From contig URXI01000012.1 in NCBI GenBank assembly GCA_900551775.1, positions 1 through 32,217 of the forward strand: a DNA stretch of 32,217 bases, read 5' to 3'. Under the pieces are notes generated by a model. That model made no database searches. It saw only the letters and a program-made list of their open reading frames with translations, and was not told the DNA's origin. How positions within the stretch are numbered: the stretch's first letter is position 1; each line of letters starts with the position of its first letter. This DNA is from an uncultured Eubacterium sp. Its GTDB lineage: Bacteria; Bacillota; Clostridia; Peptostreptococcales; Anaerovoracaceae. This document shows, one piece after another, positions 30,253 through 32,217 of this stretch. Made by a program: the position numbers and the translations under genes.

Positions 30253-31725
30253 ATGCGTATTTCCGTCGATAGAGACTCATCGGTGCCAATCTACAAGCAG
30301 ATTGAAGGCGAGATGAGAAATAAAATCCTGAACAATGAAATCGTCTATGGAACCCGTCTGCCCTCTGAACGGTATCTGGCCTCTGCATTGGGTGTCCATC
30401 GCAATACGGTGATCAAAGCCTACAAATACCTTGTGGATCAGGGGCTGGTCAGCTGCAGCCTTCCGGGCCGGAAAGGTTACTTTGTCATCTTTGACGCTTT
30501 GGCGGAAGACGGGGAGCGGACAGAGGGGGCAAAGCGTCCGGCGGTCTTCCGCTACAGAGGAGAACCGGGGAGATATGAAAAGCTTTTCGATGCCATATAC
30601 AACATCTCCTTTGACGAGCAGTGGATATCCTTCGGAGGCCATATTCTGCCGACTTCCCTGATTCAGCTTGACGAGATCAAGGCGGTTTTGGCGAAAGTTG
30701 TGGAGCAGTATGGCGTGGAGGCATTTACCTACTGTTCAAGCAAGGGCATGCCCCAGCTGAGAAAACAGCTGTCCCTTTCCCTTCGGGAAGAGGGGATCAA
30801 GGTGACGCCGGGGGAAATCGTCATCATCAATGAAACGTTTCAAGGCCTGGAATACGTGGCAAGACTCCTTGCGGAAAAAAACGACTATGTGATCACTGAA
30901 AGCCCGGTCATGCCTGACGTTTTGCGAATCTTCGCCATGCAGGGGCTGAAGGTTCTGACGGTTCCTTTGGAAGAGGACGGCGTCAATCTGACCCAGCTGG
31001 AAAATCTGGTGCGGATATATAAACCTAAGTTTTTTCATACCATGCCTGATTATCATGCAATCACCGGCGTGCGCATGAGTCTGAAGAAGCGTTATGATCT
31101 GCTGAAATTGGCGGATCGCTATAATCTGCCTCTAATTGAAGAAAAGTGGTATTCGGGGATCAGTTTCACTGAAGAGATGTTCCCTTCCCTGTATGCCCTG
31201 GATGAACGTAAATCGGTAATTACCATTGACAACGCCATCAATTTTTTCTATACGGGAGCGAGGATATGCTATCTTCTGGCGCCTATAGAGACGGCAAAGC
31301 TGATCGGACAGAGTATCAGCAATGCGCAGGTCCATCTGCAAAGTCTGGAACAGGCCATGTTTGCCGAATATCTGCAGGCGGGGTATCACATCTGTCAGCA
31401 GGAGCGAATGTGCAGATTTTACAAAGAGAAATGTAGAAAGATGGAAAGACTTCTTCAGCCGCTGAAGAAGCTGGGCGTAAGCTGGAACACGCCGCTGGGC
31501 GGCATGGGTTTTTGGTGCCGCCTTCCCCAAGGGGTAAATGATATTCGGTTATACGAGGCGCTGAAAAAAAGAAGGGTACTAATCTGCCCTGGAAAGGTCT
31601 TTGAACCCTATGGAACAGAAGCGGGCAGCTTTATCAGACTGTCCTTTTCCAATGTAAGTGATAAAAAAATGAAGGAAGGAATCGAGATCCTCTATGAAGA
31701 ACTGGAAAAAATCTGTAGAAAATAG
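30253..31725 (+). CDS. MocR/GntR-type regulator with degenerate aminotransferase domain
   Basis: A 490-aa transcription regulator. Residues 1-75 form a GntR winged helix (VPIYKQIEGEMRNKILNNEI, LPSERYLASALGVHRNTVIK). From about 110 a class I aminotransferase fold follows (GMPQLRKQLSLSLREEGIKV, INETFQGLEYVARLL). MocR proteins bind pyridoxal phosphate through a Lys in a motif such as SKTLAPGLRLGYL. Here the aligned region reads INFFYTGARICYLLAP, with Asn (codon AAT) where Lys should be. The pyridine-binding EDDYDSEF motif is replaced by EEKWYSGISF and NPTG by HAITG. The domain probably senses something else or serves only for dimerisation. AGGAGGAGG precedes ATG 30253. The YczE-like gene overlaps its 3' end and is a likely target. 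Confidence 0.88.
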   Translation: MRISVDRDSSVPIYKQIEGEMRNKILNNEIVYGTRLPSERYLASALGVHRNTVIKAYKYLVDQGLVSCSLPGRKGYFVIFDALAEDGERTEGAKRPAVFRYRGEPGRYEKLFDAIYNISFDEQWISFGGHILPTSLIQLDEIKAVLAKVVEQYGVEAFTYCSSKGMPQLRKQLSLSLREEGIKVTPGEIVIINETFQGLEYVARLLAEKNDYVITESPVMPDVLRIFAMQGLKVLTVPLEEDGVNLTQLENLVRIYKPKFFHTMPDYHAITGVRMSLKKRYDLLKLADRYNLPLIEEKWYSGISFTEEMFPSLYALDERKSVITIDNAINFFYTGARICYLLAPIETAKLIGQSISNAQVHLQSLEQAMFAEYLQAGYHICQQERMCRFYKEKCRKMERLLQPLKKLGVSWNTPLGGMGFWCRLPQGVNDIRLYEALKKRRVLICPGKVFEPYGTEAGSFIRLSFSNVSDKKMKEGIEILYEELEKICRK

Positions 31726-32217
31726 CAGGCTCCTGCAGAGAAGCCTGGCAGCTGCTGCCGGACTTGCAATCTTTGCGGTAGGCGTTTATATGACCATGCA
31801 GGCTAACATCGGCGTGGCGCCATGGGACTGTTTTTATCTGGGTATACAGGAGACCTTCGGCATTCAGTACGGAAATGTATCTGTAGTAATCGCCGTGATC
31901 ATCATTATAATTAACCTTCTCATGAAAGAGCGCATCGGTATCGGCACGATCCTTGACGCGATGATTGTGGATTTGTGCAATTATCTGGAACTGATTCCCC
32001 GCCAGGAGTCCATTGCCGGCGGTATTGCGCTGATGCTTGCAGGTCTTTTGGTAAACGGACTGGGACAGTACATATATATGCGTATGGGGCTGTGCTGCGG
32101 ACCGAGGGATGGACTGATGGTCGGCTTGAGCAAGAGAATGCCAAAGGTGCCGATTGGCATGGTCAGTAATATGCTCCTTGCACTGACGTTGTTCCTGGGA
32201 TGGCGTCTCGGCGGGCC
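31694..32217 (+). CDS. YczE/YitT-like membrane protein, 3'-truncated by the window end
   Basis: The first 174 codons of an integral membrane protein starting MKNWKKSVENSRLLQRSLAA. Membrane segments are at about residues 18-36, 52-77 and 110-130, with the conserved loop ANIGVAPWDCFYLGI and the later CCGPRDGLMVGLSKR, both typical of YczE-like proteins, whose function is not established. The ATG lies 32 bp inside the preceding regulator gene, an overlap that suggests coupled translation; AAGGAAGG is 17 bp upstream and a closer GAGAT may serve. Proximity of MocR regulators and YczE-like proteins is a recurring arrangement in Bacillota. The stop is beyond the window. Confidence 0.82.
   Translation, partial: MKNWKKSVENSRLLQRSLAAAAGLAIFAVGVYMTMQANIGVAPWDCFYLGIQETFGIQYGNVSVVIAVIIIIINLLMKERIGIGTILDAMIVDLCNYLELIPRQESIAGGIALMLAGLLVNGLGQYIYMRMGLCCGPRDGLMVGLSKRMPKVPIGMVSNMLLALTLFLGWRLGG

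Noticed and set aside
1..32217. CRISPR arrays, tRNA or rRNA genes
   Set aside because: No regularly spaced repeats, tRNA-like cloverleaf or rRNA-like segment was seen on reading the window.

Overview
The window reads as chromosomal DNA of an anaerobic, low-to-mid-GC Bacillota, most likely a gut-type Clostridia. Support comes from strong GGAGG ribosome binding sites, consensus sigma-A promoters with 17-bp spacers, an anaerobe-style oxidative stress set (desulfoferrodoxin, rubrerythrin, PerR), a SpoVB-like flippase, a 2-enoate-reductase-type flavoenzyme and a secreted InlB/Flg_new repeat protein. I cannot name the species.

Layout. (1) 1-3358: the end of an osmoprotectant (glycine betaine/choline type) ABC transporter: a binding protein cut by the window edge and its ATPase. 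It runs with overlaps into a zinc-containing macrodomain gene and a class M sirtuin, a known ADP-ribosylation writer/eraser pair. (2) 3359-5935: a 535-bp gap with a regulatory region, then a LytTR response regulator and an HPK10/AgrC-like sensor kinase, closed by a terminator. (3) 5936-9566: a cluster of signal-peptide or single-membrane-segment proteins (an unknown secreted protein, a secreted amidase_6-like protein, small membrane proteins, one frameshifted gene). The 14-bp repeat CGGTTNGTCGCAAA occurs as a phased pair both before the two-component genes and before this cluster, so regulator and targets are probably linked. (4) 9567-9960: gene debris, namely a 5' copy of one cluster gene joined to a decayed flavodoxin-family gene.

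(5) 10068-13037: a LysR regulator and a 663-aa FMN/FAD/Fe-S enoate-reductase-like enzyme. (6) 13086-15046: a lipoprotein-like DUF3887 gene divergent from a metallophosphoesterase, a small gene and a VOC protein; the divergent pair has interlocked promoters. (7) 15151-18846: a PC4/YdbC protein, a 49-aa Cys-rich membrane peptide, a DUF378 protein, a TGS-nucleoside kinase and a PfkB sugar/nucleoside kinase. (8) 18944-21973: a lone serine recombinase and a 727-aa secreted beta-helix/Flg_new-repeat protein. (9) 21992-23630: the peroxide/superoxide defence locus (dfx divergent from perR-rbr) with a Fur/PerR-type palindrome on the perR promoter. (10) 23652-25932: a DUF2284 Cys-rich protein and a polysaccharide/lipid-II-type flippase.

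(11) 25961-32217: a YfcC/DcuC-type transporter gene split by a roughly 1.6-kb IS91-family element that carries a 55-aa passenger ORF; then an amidohydrolase, a MocR-type regulator whose aminotransferase domain has lost the PLP lysine, and the start of a YczE-like membrane protein. Transporter and amidohydrolase look like a peptide or amino-acid-derivative uptake and hydrolysis unit that the insertion has probably disabled.

The points most worth following are the LytTR-type regulon, the sirtuin/macrodomain pair coupled to an osmolyte transporter, and the PLP-less MocR.
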